Of a DNA stretch of 64,000 nucleotides, positions 26,949 through 37,200 are shown piece by piece. Position 1 is the stretch's first letter, and each line of letters opens with the position of its first letter. The position numbers and the translations under genes are program-made. The notes under the pieces were generated by a model. The model saw only the letters and a program-made list of their open reading frames with translations. It did no database searches and was not told the DNA's origin. Source of the stretch: Burkholderia sp. D-99 (GTDB lineage Bacteria > Pseudomonadota > Gammaproteobacteria > Burkholderiales > Burkholderiaceae); NCBI RefSeq assembly GCF_011605345.1, contig NZ_JAAOXM010000002.1, forward strand, positions 1,054,001 through 1,118,000, given 5' to 3'.

Positions 26949-28208
26949 TTACTTCTTGTAGATCCGCTTGCGGGTCTGTTCGAGTTGCGCGAGCACCGCA
27001 TCGAGCTGCGCGGGATTCGCGACGAACTGCTGCATGCCCTTCATCCCCTCGTCGGCCATTTCCTTCGTCATGTCGCGGTCATAGAACTGCGCGACGCCGC
27101 CCTTCGTGTCGGCGAGGATCCGGAAGCCGATGCGCGAGACCGGATCGGCCGGCTCGGGCGATTTGCTGTTGGCCGACAGCGAACCGAGGCCTTCCGCGAG
27201 CTTCGCGCCCATCTCGGGTGTTTCGACGAACGCGAGGAACGTGTGCGCGTCGGCCTTGTTCTTCGCCTTCGTCGGGATATGCAGCGATTCGACCGGGCCA
27301 TCCTCGGCGGTCGGCACCTTCGGGTCGATGATCGGGAAGCGGTAGTAGCCCATTTCCTGCTTCACGTTCGGCGGGAAACCCGCCGCGATGAAGGTGCCCA
27401 TCAGCATCATTGCCGCCTTGCCCTGGAACAGGAACGGCTGTGCGCCGTCGAGATCGTAGGACAGCGCGTTGTCGATGAAGTAGCCCGCGTCGATCAGCGA
27501 TTTCCATGTCGTGTAGACCCTCTTCACGCGCGGGTCGGTGTACGGCACGTCGCCGGCCATCAGTTGCTGGTGGAACGCGTTGCCGTTCAGGCGCAGGTCG
27601 AGATAGTCGAACCAGCCCGCGAGCGTCCACGCGTCGCGGCCGCCGATCGCGACCGGCGTGATGCCGGCCGCCTTCAGCTTCTTGCACGCGTCGAGAAACT
27701 GGTCCCAGGTCTTCGGCTCGTCTGCGATGCCGACCTTGCGGAACAGGTCCTTGCGGTAGAACAGCCCCCACGAGTAGTAGACGGTCGGCGCCGCGTACTG
27801 TTTGCCGTTGTACGACGATGCGTCGCGCGTCGACGCATACATCGCGCCCCAGCCGTTCTTCGCCCAGTCGCCGCTCAGGTCCTCGAACAGCCCGCGCTTC
27901 GCGTAGTAGGCCATCCGTTCCCCGGCGTGCCAGTTCACGACGTCCGGCGCGACGGTCGTCAGCCACGCGGGGAGCTGCACCTTGTACGCTTCCTCGTCGA
28001 CAAAGGTCGCCTTCACGTCGATGTCGGGATGGGCCTTGTGGAATGCATCGAGCGTCGATTGCCAGACCGCGCGCTGGCTCGCGCCCTTGAACGCGATGTT
28101 GATCGTCAGCGTGCCGGCGTCGGCGGGCGCGGTCATGCCGAGCGACGCGAGCGCGACGGCGGTGGCTGCAGCGAGCCGCGTGGCGGCACGAAGGGGGCGA
28201 AGTGTCAT
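26949..28208 (-). CDS. Sugar ABC transporter substrate-binding protein
   Basis: 419 residues, Sec signal (about 1-31, ending ADA-GTL), extracellular solute-binding family 1. Mature start TINIAFKGASQRAVWQSTLDAFHKAHPD is typical of CUT1 oligosaccharide binders. ATG 28208 follows GGAGACGCC; the frame is open upstream into the GH42 gene, with no conserved sequence. The neighbouring beta-galactosidase suggests galactosides or galacto-oligosaccharides as ligand, but the sequence itself does not specify this. Confidence 0.92.
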   Translation of the reverse strand: MTLRPLRAATRLAAATAVALASLGMTAPADAGTLTINIAFKGASQRAVWQSTLDAFHKAHPDIDVKATFVDEEAYKVQLPAWLTTVAPDVVNWHAGERMAYYAKRGLFEDLSGDWAKNGWGAMYASTRDASSYNGKQYAAPTVYYSWGLFYRKDLFRKVGIADEPKTWDQFLDACKKLKAAGITPVAIGGRDAWTLAGWFDYLDLRLNGNAFHQQLMAGDVPYTDPRVKRVYTTWKSLIDAGYFIDNALSYDLDGAQPFLFQGKAAMMLMGTFIAAGFPPNVKQEMGYYRFPIIDPKVPTAEDGPVESLHIPTKAKNKADAHTFLAFVETPEMGAKLAEGLGSLSANSKSPEPADPVSRIGFRILADTKGGVAQFYDRDMTKEMADEGMKGMQQFVANPAQLDAVLAQLEQTRKRIYKK

Positions 28209-28275
28209 GGCGTCTCCAGTCCTGTGCTGATTGTCGTTGTGCGTGACCGGCGCGTCGGGGCGCCGGTGGCGGTTG

Positions 28276-30261
28276 CTACGAACGGCTTCGATACACGGCC
28301 ACGTCTTGCGGCCCGACTTGCGCACTACCGAGCACGAACGCGGACGGCGGTACTGCGTCGATCGTGTACGGTGTGTCGCCATAGTTGAATACGTAGGTCA
28401 GGCCGCCGCGCCGGCTCACGCGCACGCCGTCGCCGAGCGGCGTTGGCGCGAGGCCCGCTTCGGCCGCGACCTCGGCGAACAGTTGCGCAGTGGTCGCGTC
28501 GTCGAACAGCGCGGCCCAGTAGTGCAGCGTGCCGTGCGAGACGCAGGCAGGGTGACCGTCGGCGAAGCGCGCACGCACGACGCTGTGCGTGTCGTCGTGC
28601 AACTCGACGAAGTCGCGCCAATGGCGCGCATCGCCCGCGAGCGGCGCGCCATCGTGCAGCGTGCCGTTGATCCGCTCGGTCACGTTCGGCCGCAGCGATT
28701 CGACGCGCCACACGCGCACCGGCAGGATCGATACGAGCGGGCCGGGTGGCAGCGTCGGCGGGATCTGCAGGTCGACGGTCTTCGAGCCGGTGCGCGGCCC
28801 GAACACGGCATGCGCGCCCGATGCGGCGAGCCGTGCCGCGAAATCGTCCGGCACGATCGGCAATGGCGGCACGACGACGAGACGGTAGCCGTCGAGCGGC
28901 GCGTGCGCTGAAACGATGTCGACGTCGAGGCCGAGCGAGCGCAGCGCCGAGTAGTACTCGAATGCGAAGCGCGGATAGTGGAAATCGGCGCCCTGCGGCT
29001 GCACTTCGAACAGCCACTTCGCCTCGTAGTCGAAGACCAGTGCGACGGGGGCGCGCACAGCGCCGTCCGCATCCGCGCCGGCGTCGTGCATGGCCGCGAT
29101 CTCGCGCGCGACGTGCTGCGCCTCGCGGCCGCCTTCGTCGAGTTTGTTGTCCGGCGTGTTCAGGCCCGCATGCATCTGCTCTTGCGCGAACGGTGCCTGC
29201 CGCCAGCGGAAGTACGACACGCAGCCGGCGCCGTGCGCGAATGCCTCCCAGCTCCACAGGCGCACCATGCCGGGCAGTGGCGCGGGGTTCCACTGCGCCC
29301 AGTTCACGGGCCCCGGCTGCTGCTCCATCACCCAGAACGGCAGCTTCGACATGCCGCGATAGAGGTCGTGATTGAACGACGCGAAATCCGGGTGGCCGGT
29401 GCGCAGCCAGCGCGCCTTCACGTCGGGCGTGAACCATTGTTCCTCGAGCGCGCCGAGCGGATAGCTGTCCCACGTCGCGACATCGAGGTCGCGCGCCACT
29501 TCGTAATGGTCGAACTCGGTGAACAGCTGCATGAAGTTGTGCGCGACGGGCCGGCCCGGCGAATGCGCACGGATCACGTCGACCTGCATCCGGTGATAGC
29601 GCGCGACTTCGTCCGACGCGAAGCGCCGGTAGTCGAGACGATGCGACGGATGGGCTTCGGTCACGGTGCCGACGGGCGCGTCGACTTCGTCGAAATGGCG
29701 ATACTCCATGCTCCAGAACACGGTGCCCCACGCGCGGTTCAGCGCGTCGATCGTGCTGTAGCGGGCCTTCAGCCACGCACGGAAGCGCACGAGCGCGGCC
29801 GGCGAATAGCTGACGACGGTCTGGTGGCAACCCAGCTCGTTGTCGGTCTGCCAGTAGCGCACGGCCGGGTGGTGGCCGTAGCGCTCGGCGACCGCCGTAC
29901 AGATGTGGCGCGACGCTTCGAGATAGGTCGGCGACGAGAAGTCGTAGTGGCGGCGCGAGCCGAACGCGCGCGGCCGGCCGTCGGCGCCGATCGCGAGGAT
30001 GTCGGGGTGGCGGTCGACCAGCCATTTCGGCGGCGTCGCGGTCGGTGTGCACATCACGATCTCGAGGCCGGCCGCGCCCAGCACGTCGACCGCGCGATCC
30101 AGCCAGCCCCAGTCGTATTCGCCCGGCGACGGCTCGATGCGGCTCCACGCGAATTCGGCGATCCGCACCTGCTCGATGCCGAGCGCTTTCATCCGGCGGG
30201 CGTCATCGGCCCACATCGATTCCGGCCAGTGTTCCGGGTAGTAGCAGACTCCGAGGCGCAT
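28276..30261 (-). CDS. GH42 beta-galactosidase
   Basis: 661 residues, glycoside hydrolase family 42. N-terminal TIM barrel with acid/base Glu142 (TDNELG) and nucleophile Glu313 (VMEQQPG), positions nearly the same as in the Thermus enzyme A4. A trimerisation/flavodoxin-like domain (~395-590) and a small C-terminal beta domain follow. No signal peptide, so it acts in the cytoplasm on imported galactosides. ATG 30261 ([14 protein letters not shown]) is the standard family start, 8 bases after the ATPase stop; it lies between the ATPase and the binding-protein genes. Confidence 0.94.
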   Translation of the reverse strand: MRLGVCYYPEHWPESMWADDARRMKALGIEQVRIAEFAWSRIEPSPGEYDWGWLDRAVDVLGAAGLEIVMCTPTATPPKWLVDRHPDILAIGADGRPRAFGSRRHYDFSSPTYLEASRHICTAVAERYGHHPAVRYWQTDNELGCHQTVVSYSPAALVRFRAWLKARYSTIDALNRAWGTVFWSMEYRHFDEVDAPVGTVTEAHPSHRLDYRRFASDEVARYHRMQVDVIRAHSPGRPVAHNFMQLFTEFDHYEVARDLDVATWDSYPLGALEEQWFTPDVKARWLRTGHPDFASFNHDLYRGMSKLPFWVMEQQPGPVNWAQWNPAPLPGMVRLWSWEAFAHGAGCVSYFRWRQAPFAQEQMHAGLNTPDNKLDEGGREAQHVAREIAAMHDAGADADGAVRAPVALVFDYEAKWLFEVQPQGADFHYPRFAFEYYSALRSLGLDVDIVSAHAPLDGYRLVVVPPLPIVPDDFAARLAASGAHAVFGPRTGSKTVDLQIPPTLPPGPLVSILPVRVWRVESLRPNVTERINGTLHDGAPLAGDARHWRDFVELHDDTHSVVRARFADGHPACVSHGTLHYWAALFDDATTAQLFAEVAAEAGLAPTPLGDGVRVSRRGGLTYVFNYGDTPYTIDAVPPSAFVLGSAQVGPQDVAVYRSRS

Positions 30262-30269
30262 GCCGATCC

Positions 30270-31418
30270 TTATGCGTAGTGGTGAACGTGGGCGTCGGCG
30301 CACGCGGGCACTGCGCGGCCGTCTTCGGTGAAGAGATGGCAGGCCGCGGCTGGCGCATGCACGTGCACGCGTTCGCCGCTGCGCACCTGCGCGTCGCCGG
30401 GTACTTTCGCGATCAGCGGTGCGCCGCCGGGCGTGTCGAGGTGCACGTAGGTCTGTTCGCCGAGGCGTTCGACGAGCGCGACGTCGCGCGCGAGCGTTGT
30501 CGCGTCGTGCGCGGCGCCGAGTGTCAGGTGTTCGGGGCGAATGCCGAGCGTCACGGTGGCGCCGGCGCCGAGCGCCGAGCCGTCGCGCGGCAGCACGAAG
30601 GTTTCGCCGGACGGTGCGAGCGTGACGGTCGTGCGACGGGCATCGGCCGCGGTCACGACGGCCGGCAGGAAGTTCATGCGCGGCGAACCGATGAAGCCCG
30701 CGACGAAGCGGCTGGCCGGATGGTGGTAGAGGTCGAGCGGTGCGCCGACCTGCGCGATGCTGCCGTACTGTGCGGTGTCGGCGCCGGCATGCAGCAGCAC
30801 GATCTTGTCGGCGAGCGTCATCGCTTCGGTCTGGTCGTGCGTCACGTAGACGACGCTCGCGCGTGCGAACTGCCGGTGCAGCCGCGCGATCTCGATGCGG
30901 GTCTGGCCGCGCAGCGCCGCGTCGAGATTCGACAGCGGCTCGTCGAACAGGAACACGCCCGGCTCGCGCACGATCGCGCGGCCGATCGCGACGCGCTGGC
31001 GCTGCCCGCCCGACAGCGCCTTCGGCTTGCGCTCGAGCAGCGTGTCGAGCTGCAGGATGCGCGCGGCGTCGCGCACCTTCCGGTCGATCTCGGCTTTCGG
31101 CACACGCGCGAGCTTCAGCCCGAACGCCATGTTCTCGTACACCGTCATGTGCGGAAACAGCGCGTAGCTCTGGAACACCATCGCGACGCCGCGCTCGGCA
31201 GCGGGCACGTCGTCCACGCGGCGGCCGTCGATCGACAGCTCGCCCGCGCTCAGGTCCTCGAGCCCGGCGATCATCCGCAGCAACGTCGACTTGCCGCATC
31301 CGGACGGCCCGAGGAACACGCAGAACTCGTGCGCGCCGATCTCCAGATCGACGTCGCGAATGACCGGCGCGTGATCGCCATAGGCTTTCTGCACGCGTCG
31401 CATCGAGATGCTCGCCAT
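30270..31418 (-). CDS. Sugar ABC transporter ATPase, MalK/UgpC type
   Basis: 382 residues. Walker [10 protein letters not shown], signature LSGGQRQRV, Walker [13 protein letters not shown], switch His in [10 protein letters not shown], then a C-terminal OB-fold regulatory domain (about 240-375) ending in a His-rich tail. ATG 31418 follows GGAGACA; an upstream in-frame start crosses the operator and is unlikely. It is the first gene of the operon ATPase, GH42, binding protein, two permeases, divergent from a LacI regulator. Confidence 0.93.
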   Translation of the reverse strand: MASISMRRVQKAYGDHAPVIRDVDLEIGAHEFCVFLGPSGCGKSTLLRMIAGLEDLSAGELSIDGRRVDDVPAAERGVAMVFQSYALFPHMTVYENMAFGLKLARVPKAEIDRKVRDAARILQLDTLLERKPKALSGGQRQRVAIGRAIVREPGVFLFDEPLSNLDAALRGQTRIEIARLHRQFARASVVYVTHDQTEAMTLADKIVLLHAGADTAQYGSIAQVGAPLDLYHHPASRFVAGFIGSPRMNFLPAVVTAADARRTTVTLAPSGETFVLPRDGSALGAGATVTLGIRPEHLTLGAAHDATTLARDVALVERLGEQTYVHLDTPGGAPLIAKVPGDAQVRSGERVHVHAPAAACHLFTEDGRAVPACADAHVHHYA

Positions 31419-31454
31419 TGTCTCCGCTCCATGTTTTAATGCGCCATCATGTTT

Positions 31455-31470
31455 GATTAAGCGCTTAATC
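31455..31470. promoter_or_regulatory. LacI-family operator
   Basis: GATTAAGCGCTTAATC, a perfect 16-bp palindrome with the central CG typical of LacI/GalR sites, between the divergent ABC/GH42 operon and the LacI gene, 37 bases before the ATPase start. Almost certainly the operator of the adjacent regulator. Confidence 0.8.
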
Positions 31471-31607
31471 ACCGCGATCAAAAAAAGAGGCGATGCGATC
31501 GCGGCCGAGTCGCGCCCGTCGGTCGGGCGGCAGGGTGTGCGGCGATAGTGCGCCGCTTCGGTGAGCGAAGCAAATACTGGATAGACGTCTCATATAGTGA
31601 GCAAACG

Positions 31608-32648
31608 ATGGCAACCCTGGATGAAGTGGCGCGCCGTGCCGGCGTGACGGCCGCGACCGTGTCGAACGTGCTGCGCGACCGCGGCCGGGTGGGCGAGGCG
31701 ACGCGTGCGCGGGTGCTGGAAGCCGTGGAGGCGCTCGGGTATCGGCCGCATCTCGCCGCGCGGGCGCTGGCGGAAGGGCGCGCGCCGACGGTCGCGCTGA
31801 TGGTGTCGAGCATCGCGAACCCGTTCTACCCGGAGTTCGCGCTGGCGGTCGAGCGCGCGGTGCGCCGCAACGGGCAGTTCCTGATCGTCTGCAATACGAA
31901 CGAAGATCCGTTGCAGGGGCGCGCGTATCTCGACCAGATCGCCGGCACGATCTCCGAAGGGATTCTCGTGACCAACGCGAACCTGCATTTGCCCGATCTG
32001 CGCGACGTGGCGGCGCGCGGCGTGCCGGTCGTGCTGTGCCTGTGGGAGCGGCCGGAGGCGCCGCCCGACGGATTGCCGTGCGTGGCGATCGATTTTCGAG
32101 AGGCGGGGCGGATCGCGACGCGGCATCTGCTCGAGCTCGGCCACGAACGGATCGGCGTGATCGTCGGCGGGTCGGCGAGCGGCGTGCAGGCGGCGCGCTA
32201 CGACGGCTTCGTCGACGTGATGCGCGAAGCCGGGCTCGACGCGTCGATCGTCGCGGCCGAACCCGATTCGATCGAAGGCGGCGTGCGCGCGGCGGGTCGG
32301 TTGCTCGACGCGCATCCGCGGCTGACCGCGCTGGTCGCGACCAATGACCTGCCGGCGATCGGCGCGATGCATGCGGCGGCCGATCGCGGCAGGCGTGTGC
32401 CGGACGATCTGTCGATCGTCGGGATTACCGACATTCACTTGGCAAGCGACACGCGGCCCACGCTGACGACTGTCGCGATCCCGACCGCCGAGGCCGCCGG
32501 GCTCGCGGTCGAATTGCTCAATGCGCTGCGCGAGGCGGGCGAGCGCAGCGACGCTGCGTCACGCGTGCGGATAGCGTCGCTGCCGAAACTGGTAGTGCGT
32601 GGTACGACCGGCCGGGCGGCCGACGGGGGCGCGATGCGGTCGACTTGA
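31608..32648 (+). CDS. LacI/GalR-family regulator of the GH42/ABC operon
   Basis: 346 residues from ATG 31608. The start begins with the canonical helix-turn-helix (MATLDEVARRAGVTAATVSN then LRDRGRVGEATRARV), the hinge helix (RPHLAARALAEGR), and a periplasmic-binding-protein-like sensor domain (VALMVSSIANPFYPE to the end). A longer in-frame start lacks support. Divergent from the ABC operon across a 16-bp palindrome, so it is expected to repress import and GH42 until a galactoside inducer binds. Its stop is 51 bases before the GGCNN array. Confidence 0.92.
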   Translation: MATLDEVARRAGVTAATVSNVLRDRGRVGEATRARVLEAVEALGYRPHLAARALAEGRAPTVALMVSSIANPFYPEFALAVERAVRRNGQFLIVCNTNEDPLQGRAYLDQIAGTISEGILVTNANLHLPDLRDVAARGVPVVLCLWERPEAPPDGLPCVAIDFREAGRIATRHLLELGHERIGVIVGGSASGVQAARYDGFVDVMREAGLDASIVAAEPDSIEGGVRAAGRLLDAHPRLTALVATNDLPAIGAMHAAADRGRRVPDDLSIVGITDIHLASDTRPTLTTVAIPTAEAAGLAVELLNALREAGERSDAASRVRIASLPKLVVRGTTGRAADGGAMRST

Positions 32649-32699
32649 TGCGTGGGTGGGGCGTATGTCGCGAGGTTGCTGCCGCAATCGGCGCGGCAG

Positions 32700-32929
32700 G
32701 GCCCGGCAAGGCACGGCTCGGCACGGCACGGCAAGGCAAGGCACGGCATGGCACGGCGCGGCATGGCACGGCGCGGCACGGCACGGCACGGCACGGCACG
32801 GCACGGCACGGCACGGCACGGCCCGGCACGGCCCGGCAAGGCAAGGCAAGGCAAGGCAAGGCAAGGCAAGGCAAGGCAAGGCAAGGCAAGGCAAGGCAAG
32901 GCAAGGCAAGGCAAGGCAAGGCAAGGCCC
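32700..32929. repeat. 46-copy GGCNN pentanucleotide array
   Basis: 230 bp in unbroken 5-base register, each unit GGC plus two variable bases. It includes nine perfect GGCAC units (32775-32819) and eighteen perfect GGCAA units (32835-32924); other units are GGCCC, GGCTC, GGCAT and GGCGC. It lies between the convergent stops of the LacI and GntR genes. No unit contains a stop, so long spurious frames such as (LALPC)n and (ARQGK)n open in several frames; none is a credible gene. Confidence 0.97.
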
Positions 32930-32965
32930 GCGCGCGGTGCCGCAGCGGCAAACGCAGCGCCGGCC

Positions 32966-33607
32966 TCAATCACCTTCGACGAGCTGCATCACGATGCGCC
33001 TGGCCGATTCGAGATGCGCGACCGTCATCGAACGTGCCGCGCGCGCATTGCGTTCGCGGCACGCCTGCAGGATCTCCTCGTGCTCGACCTGGAACGACGG
33101 CGTATCGGCGAGCAGCGTGGCCTGCAGGCGCTCGTACCGTTCGACCTGGCTGCGCAGCTCCGCGATCGTCTTCAACTGCCGCGCGTTGCCGCAGCACGAA
33201 TACAGCAACGCATGGAATTCGCGGTTCAGTTCGCCCTGCCGGCGCGGCACGGTCGCGTCGCCGAGCAGGCGATGGACGAGTTCGGCGCGCGCGAGCGTCT
33301 CGTCGTCGAGCCGTTTCACGCTTCGGTAGATCGCGTCGCCTTCGAGCAGCGTGCGCAGGTCGTAGATTTCCTGCACGTCCGATGCGCTCAGCATGCGCAC
33401 CACGGCGCCGCGATTCCTGAAGATGTCCAGCAAGCCTTCGCGTTCCAGGCGCTGGATGGCCTCGCGCATCGGAATCCGGCTGATGCCGAACCGGTCGGCC
33501 AGGTCGCGCTCGACGAGCCGCTCGCCGGCTTCGAGCTCGCCGTTGATGATCATGTCGCGCAACGAGGCAGCGACCGCGTCCGCCGTGGAATCGAGTTTGG
33601 CTTCCAT
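32966..33607 (-). CDS. GntR-family regulator, FadR subfamily
   Basis: 213 residues. Winged helix at ~10-75 (ERLVERDLADRFGISRIPMREA, RNRGAVVRM) and an FCD effector domain with EFHALLYSC and the terminal helix (TVAHLESARRIV). ATG 33607 is the first start after the divergent promoter; a longer frame upstream overlaps the OsmC promoter. It probably controls itself and the divergent OsmC gene through the palindrome at 33636-33645. The effector, usually a carboxylic acid in this group, is unknown. Confidence 0.88.
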   Translation of the reverse strand: MEAKLDSTADAVAASLRDMIINGELEAGERLVERDLADRFGISRIPMREAIQRLEREGLLDIFRNRGAVVRMLSASDVQEIYDLRTLLEGDAIYRSVKRLDDETLARAELVHRLLGDATVPRRQGELNREFHALLYSCCGNARQLKTIAELRSQVERYERLQATLLADTPSFQVEHEEILQACRERNARAARSMTVAHLESARRIVMQLVEGD

Positions 33608-33635
33608 GCCTGTGTGTTCCGTCAATTTGGAATAA

Positions 33636-33645
33636 TGGTATACCA
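33636..33645. promoter_or_regulatory. FadR/GntR-type operator
   Basis: TGGTATACCA, a perfect 10-bp palindrome with TGGT/ACCA half-sites as used by FadR-subfamily GntR regulators, 29 bases before the GntR start and in the OsmC promoter. Confidence 0.6.
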
Positions 33646-33738
33646 AGCGAGAATCCAGTGCCAAAATGGCGATCGCAGGCGGGCTCCGTACAACGAACTC
33701 CGGCCCGGTCGAGGCAACCCACATCAATGGAGAGCGAG

Positions 33739-34215
33739 ATGGCATCTGGCGAACACAAGTATCGCGTTGCGGTAGCGTGGACGGGCAATCGCGGCACCGG
33801 CACGTCGGGGTATCGCGAGTACGGCCGCGATCATGTGATCCGGGCCGGTTCCAAGCCGGATATTCCCGGTTCGTCGGACGCGGCGTTTCGTGGCGACGCG
33901 TCGCGCTGGAACCCCGAAGACCTGTTGCTGGCGTCGGTATCGGCGTGTCACAAGCTCTGGTACCTGCATCTGTGCTCCGATGCGGGCATTCGCGTGCTTG
34001 CCTATGTCGACGATGCGGAAGGCACGATGGTCGACAGTTCGGAGCCGGGCCGCTTCACGGAAATCGTACTGCGCCCGCATGTGACGATCCAGGCCGGCGA
34101 CGATTGCGAGCGGGCGGAACATCTGCATCATGATGCGCATGCGAAGTGCTATATCGCGAACTCGGTCAATTTTCCGATCCGCTGCGAGCCGGTGATCGAG
34201 TTCGCCGCAGGCTGA
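33739..34215 (+). CDS. OsmC-family peroxiredoxin
   Basis: 158 residues. Both redox cysteines are present: Cys70 (SVSACHKLWYL) and Cys137 (HAKCYIANSVNFP), with the usual HxxAHxxC spacing. OsmC/Ohr proteins reduce organic hydroperoxides by thiol chemistry. ATG 33739 has GGAG seven bases upstream; an ATG 12 bases earlier is possible. Divergent from a FadR-type regulator rather than an OhrR-type MarR repressor, which suggests induction by a metabolite more than by peroxide. This is inference. Confidence 0.88.
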   Translation: MASGEHKYRVAVAWTGNRGTGTSGYREYGRDHVIRAGSKPDIPGSSDAAFRGDASRWNPEDLLLASVSACHKLWYLHLCSDAGIRVLAYVDDAEGTMVDSSEPGRFTEIVLRPHVTIQAGDDCERAEHLHHDAHAKCYIANSVNFPIRCEPVIEFAAG

Positions 34216-34275
34216 CGAAAATGCCGCTCCATTGTCGGAGGTCGAATTCAGACTGTCGGGAACCGCGCGGTTTCG

Positions 34276-37200
34276 CTAGCCGCCGCGCCGCTCGGCCTCC
34301 GTGCGATCCTCGGCGGTCACCGACGTGAGCCGCGCGAGGCGCGCGGCGAGCCACGCCCGCAGGTCGTCCATGCACGTATAGGCAACCGGCACGAACACGA
34401 GGCTCAGCAGCGTCGACGTGATCAGCCCGCCGATCACTGCGACGGCCATCGGTGCCCGAAAGCCTGCATCCGCGCCCGTGCTGATCACCGACGGCACCAT
34501 GCCGGCCACCATTGCGATCGTCGTCATGATGATCGGCCGCGCGCGTTCCGCGCCGGATTGCAGCAACGCCTGGTGACGCGGCATGCCCTCGCGCCGCTTC
34601 TCGATCGCGAAGTCGACCATCAGGATCGAATTCTTCGTGACGATGCCCATCAACATCAGCATGCCGATCACCACCGGCAGGTCGATCGCGGCGCCGTACA
34701 GCAACAGCGCGCCGAGCGCGCCGCCGACCGACAGCGGCAGCGCCGTCAGGATCGTCAGCGGCTGCAGGAAATCGCGGAACAGCAACGTCAGCACCGCGAG
34801 CACCATCAGGATGCCGAACGTCATCGCTGTACCGAACCGGGAGAACATCTCGTTCATGTACTCGGCGTCGCCATACTCCGCCCGACGCACGCCGTCCGGC
34901 AGCGCGCGCATCGACGGCAGCGCATCGACCGCGTCGAGCACCGGGCCGAGCGTCATGCCGTCCGTCAGGTCGGCATCCACCGACACGCGCCGCAGCCGGT
35001 CGAAACGTTCGATGCGCGACGGTCCGCTGCCGAAATCGACGTCCGCGACCGATTGCAGCGGCACGCTCGTTCCGCTGTCGGTCGCCACGCGCAATTGCCG
35101 CAGCGTATTCAGGTCGCCGCGCTCCGTCTCCGGTAACGCGACGCGCACCGGCACCTGCCGGTCGCGCAGGTTGAAGCGCGCCGAGTTTGCATTGATGTCG
35201 CCGACGGTTGCGATGCGCGCAATGGTGCCGATCGCGTGGGTCGTGACACCTGCGCGCGCCGCTTCGTCGAAACGAGGACGCACCTGGATCTCGGGGCGCG
35301 GCAGCGGCTCGTTGACCTGCACGTTGGCAAGGCCCGGCACGTTGCGCATGTCGTGCCGCAATGCCGACGCAGCCAGCGACAGCTGCGCCGGATCGGCACC
35401 GACGAGGATGATCGACACGTCGCGCGCGGCGCCATCCGCGCGGAATGCATAGCGGATGTCGGGCACGCGGTCGAGCGCCGGGCGCAGCGATTGTTCGAAC
35501 GCCTTCTGGCCGAGCTCGCGCCGGTTCGGCGGCACGAGCTTCAGCATCACGGTGCCGGTCGACACATCGGTGGTGCCCGACGCATCTTCGCCGCCCGCCG
35601 TCGTGAACGCGGCGAGCACCTCGGGCCGCAGGCGCGCCTCTGCCGCAATCTGCCGCAGTACCGCGTCGGTCTTCGCGAGCGGTGTGCCCGGCGGCAGCGT
35701 CACCTCGATCCGCGACTGGCTGACGTCGCTGGTCGGCAGGAAGCCGGACGGCAGCAGCGGCACGACCGCCAGCGATGCGGCGAAGAAGGCGGCGCCCGCG
35801 AACAGGCAGATGCGCCGGTGCCGCAGCGCCCAGTCCAGCAGCGTCAGGTAGCGGCCGAGCACACGCCCGGGCCGCCGGCCGGAGCGCGACGCGTGCGCGG
35901 CCGTGCCGGCGGGTTTCGGGTGCAACAGGTATGCGGCCAGCAACGGCGTGACGAGCCGCGCGACCAGCAGCGATGCGAGCACGGCGACCGATACGGTCAC
36001 GCCGAACGGCGTGAAGTACCGCCCGACGATGCCGCCGATGAAGCTGACCGGCAGGAATACCGCGACGATCGTCGCGGTGATCGCGACCACCGCGAAGCCG
36101 ATTGCGTCTGCGGCGTCGATCGCGGCCTGGAACGGCCGCTTGCCGAGGTCCAGGTGATGCTCGATGTTCTCGATCTCGACGATGGCATCGTCGACGAGGA
36201 TGCCGATCACGAGCGTCAGCGCCAGCAGCGTGATGCTGTTCAGCGTGTAGCCGAACCCCAGCATCGCCGCGAAGGTCGGCAGCATCGACAGCGGCAGCGC
36301 GACGGCGGCAACCACGGTCGCACGCCAGCTGCGCAGGAAGACGAACACCACCAGCACGGTCAGCACGGCGCCCTCGATCAGCGTCGTCATGGTCGCGTTG
36401 TAGCTCGCGAGCGTGTATTCGACCATCGACGCCACTTCGCGGATCTCGATGTCGGGGCGCTGTTTCTGCAGACGCTCGAGCACCGCCTGCACACCGGACG
36501 CGACGTCCGTATCGCTCGATCCCTTCGCGCGATACACGGCGAAGCCGACCACTTCCGCGCCATCGAGCCGCGCGAGCGAACGCGCGTCGCTCGCACCGTC
36601 GCGGATCGTTGCCAGATCGGACAGTCGGGCCCATCGGCCGCCGGACAGCGCGATCGGCATCGCGGCGAGCGCGTCGACCGAGGTCGCGCCGCCGAGCGTG
36701 CGGATTGACTGCTCGCTGCCGGCCAGCACCGCACGGCCGCCCGGTACGTCGACGCTCGTGCGCATCAGTTGCGCGTTGACCTGGTCGGTCGTGATGCCGA
36801 GCGCCTCGAGCTGCTCCGGGCGCAACTGCACGCGAATCTCGCGGTCGACGCCACCGAGACGCTGCACGCGCTGCACGCCGGGCACCGCCAGCAGTTCGCG
36901 GCTGAGCGTATCGTCGACGAACCATGACTGTTCGACGACGCTGCGTCCTTTCGCCCGCAGCGCGTAGTTGAGGATCGCGCCGCCCTCGATGTCGACTCGT
37001 GTGACGATCGGCTCCTCGATCGACTGCGGCAGGTTCATGCGGTTCTGCGCGACGGCTTCGCGCACGTCGTTGACCGCGCGCGCCGTATCGACGCCGAGCT
37101 GGAATTCGACGGTCGTGATCGACAAGCCGTCGCCGATTGTCGACGTGATGTGCCGGATGCCCGCGAGCCCCGATACGGCACGCTCGACCGGCAGCGTGAT

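Noticed and set aside
32700..32929. CRISPR array
   Set aside because: Units are 5 bp with no spacers, so it is a simple-sequence repeat.
32599..33775. Long frames across the GGCNN array coding for repeated Ala-Leu-Pro-Cys or Ala-Arg-Gln-Gly-Lys
   Set aside because: They arise because no GGCNN unit contains a stop in most frames; they appear on both strands, lack ribosome sites and run antisense into the GntR gene.
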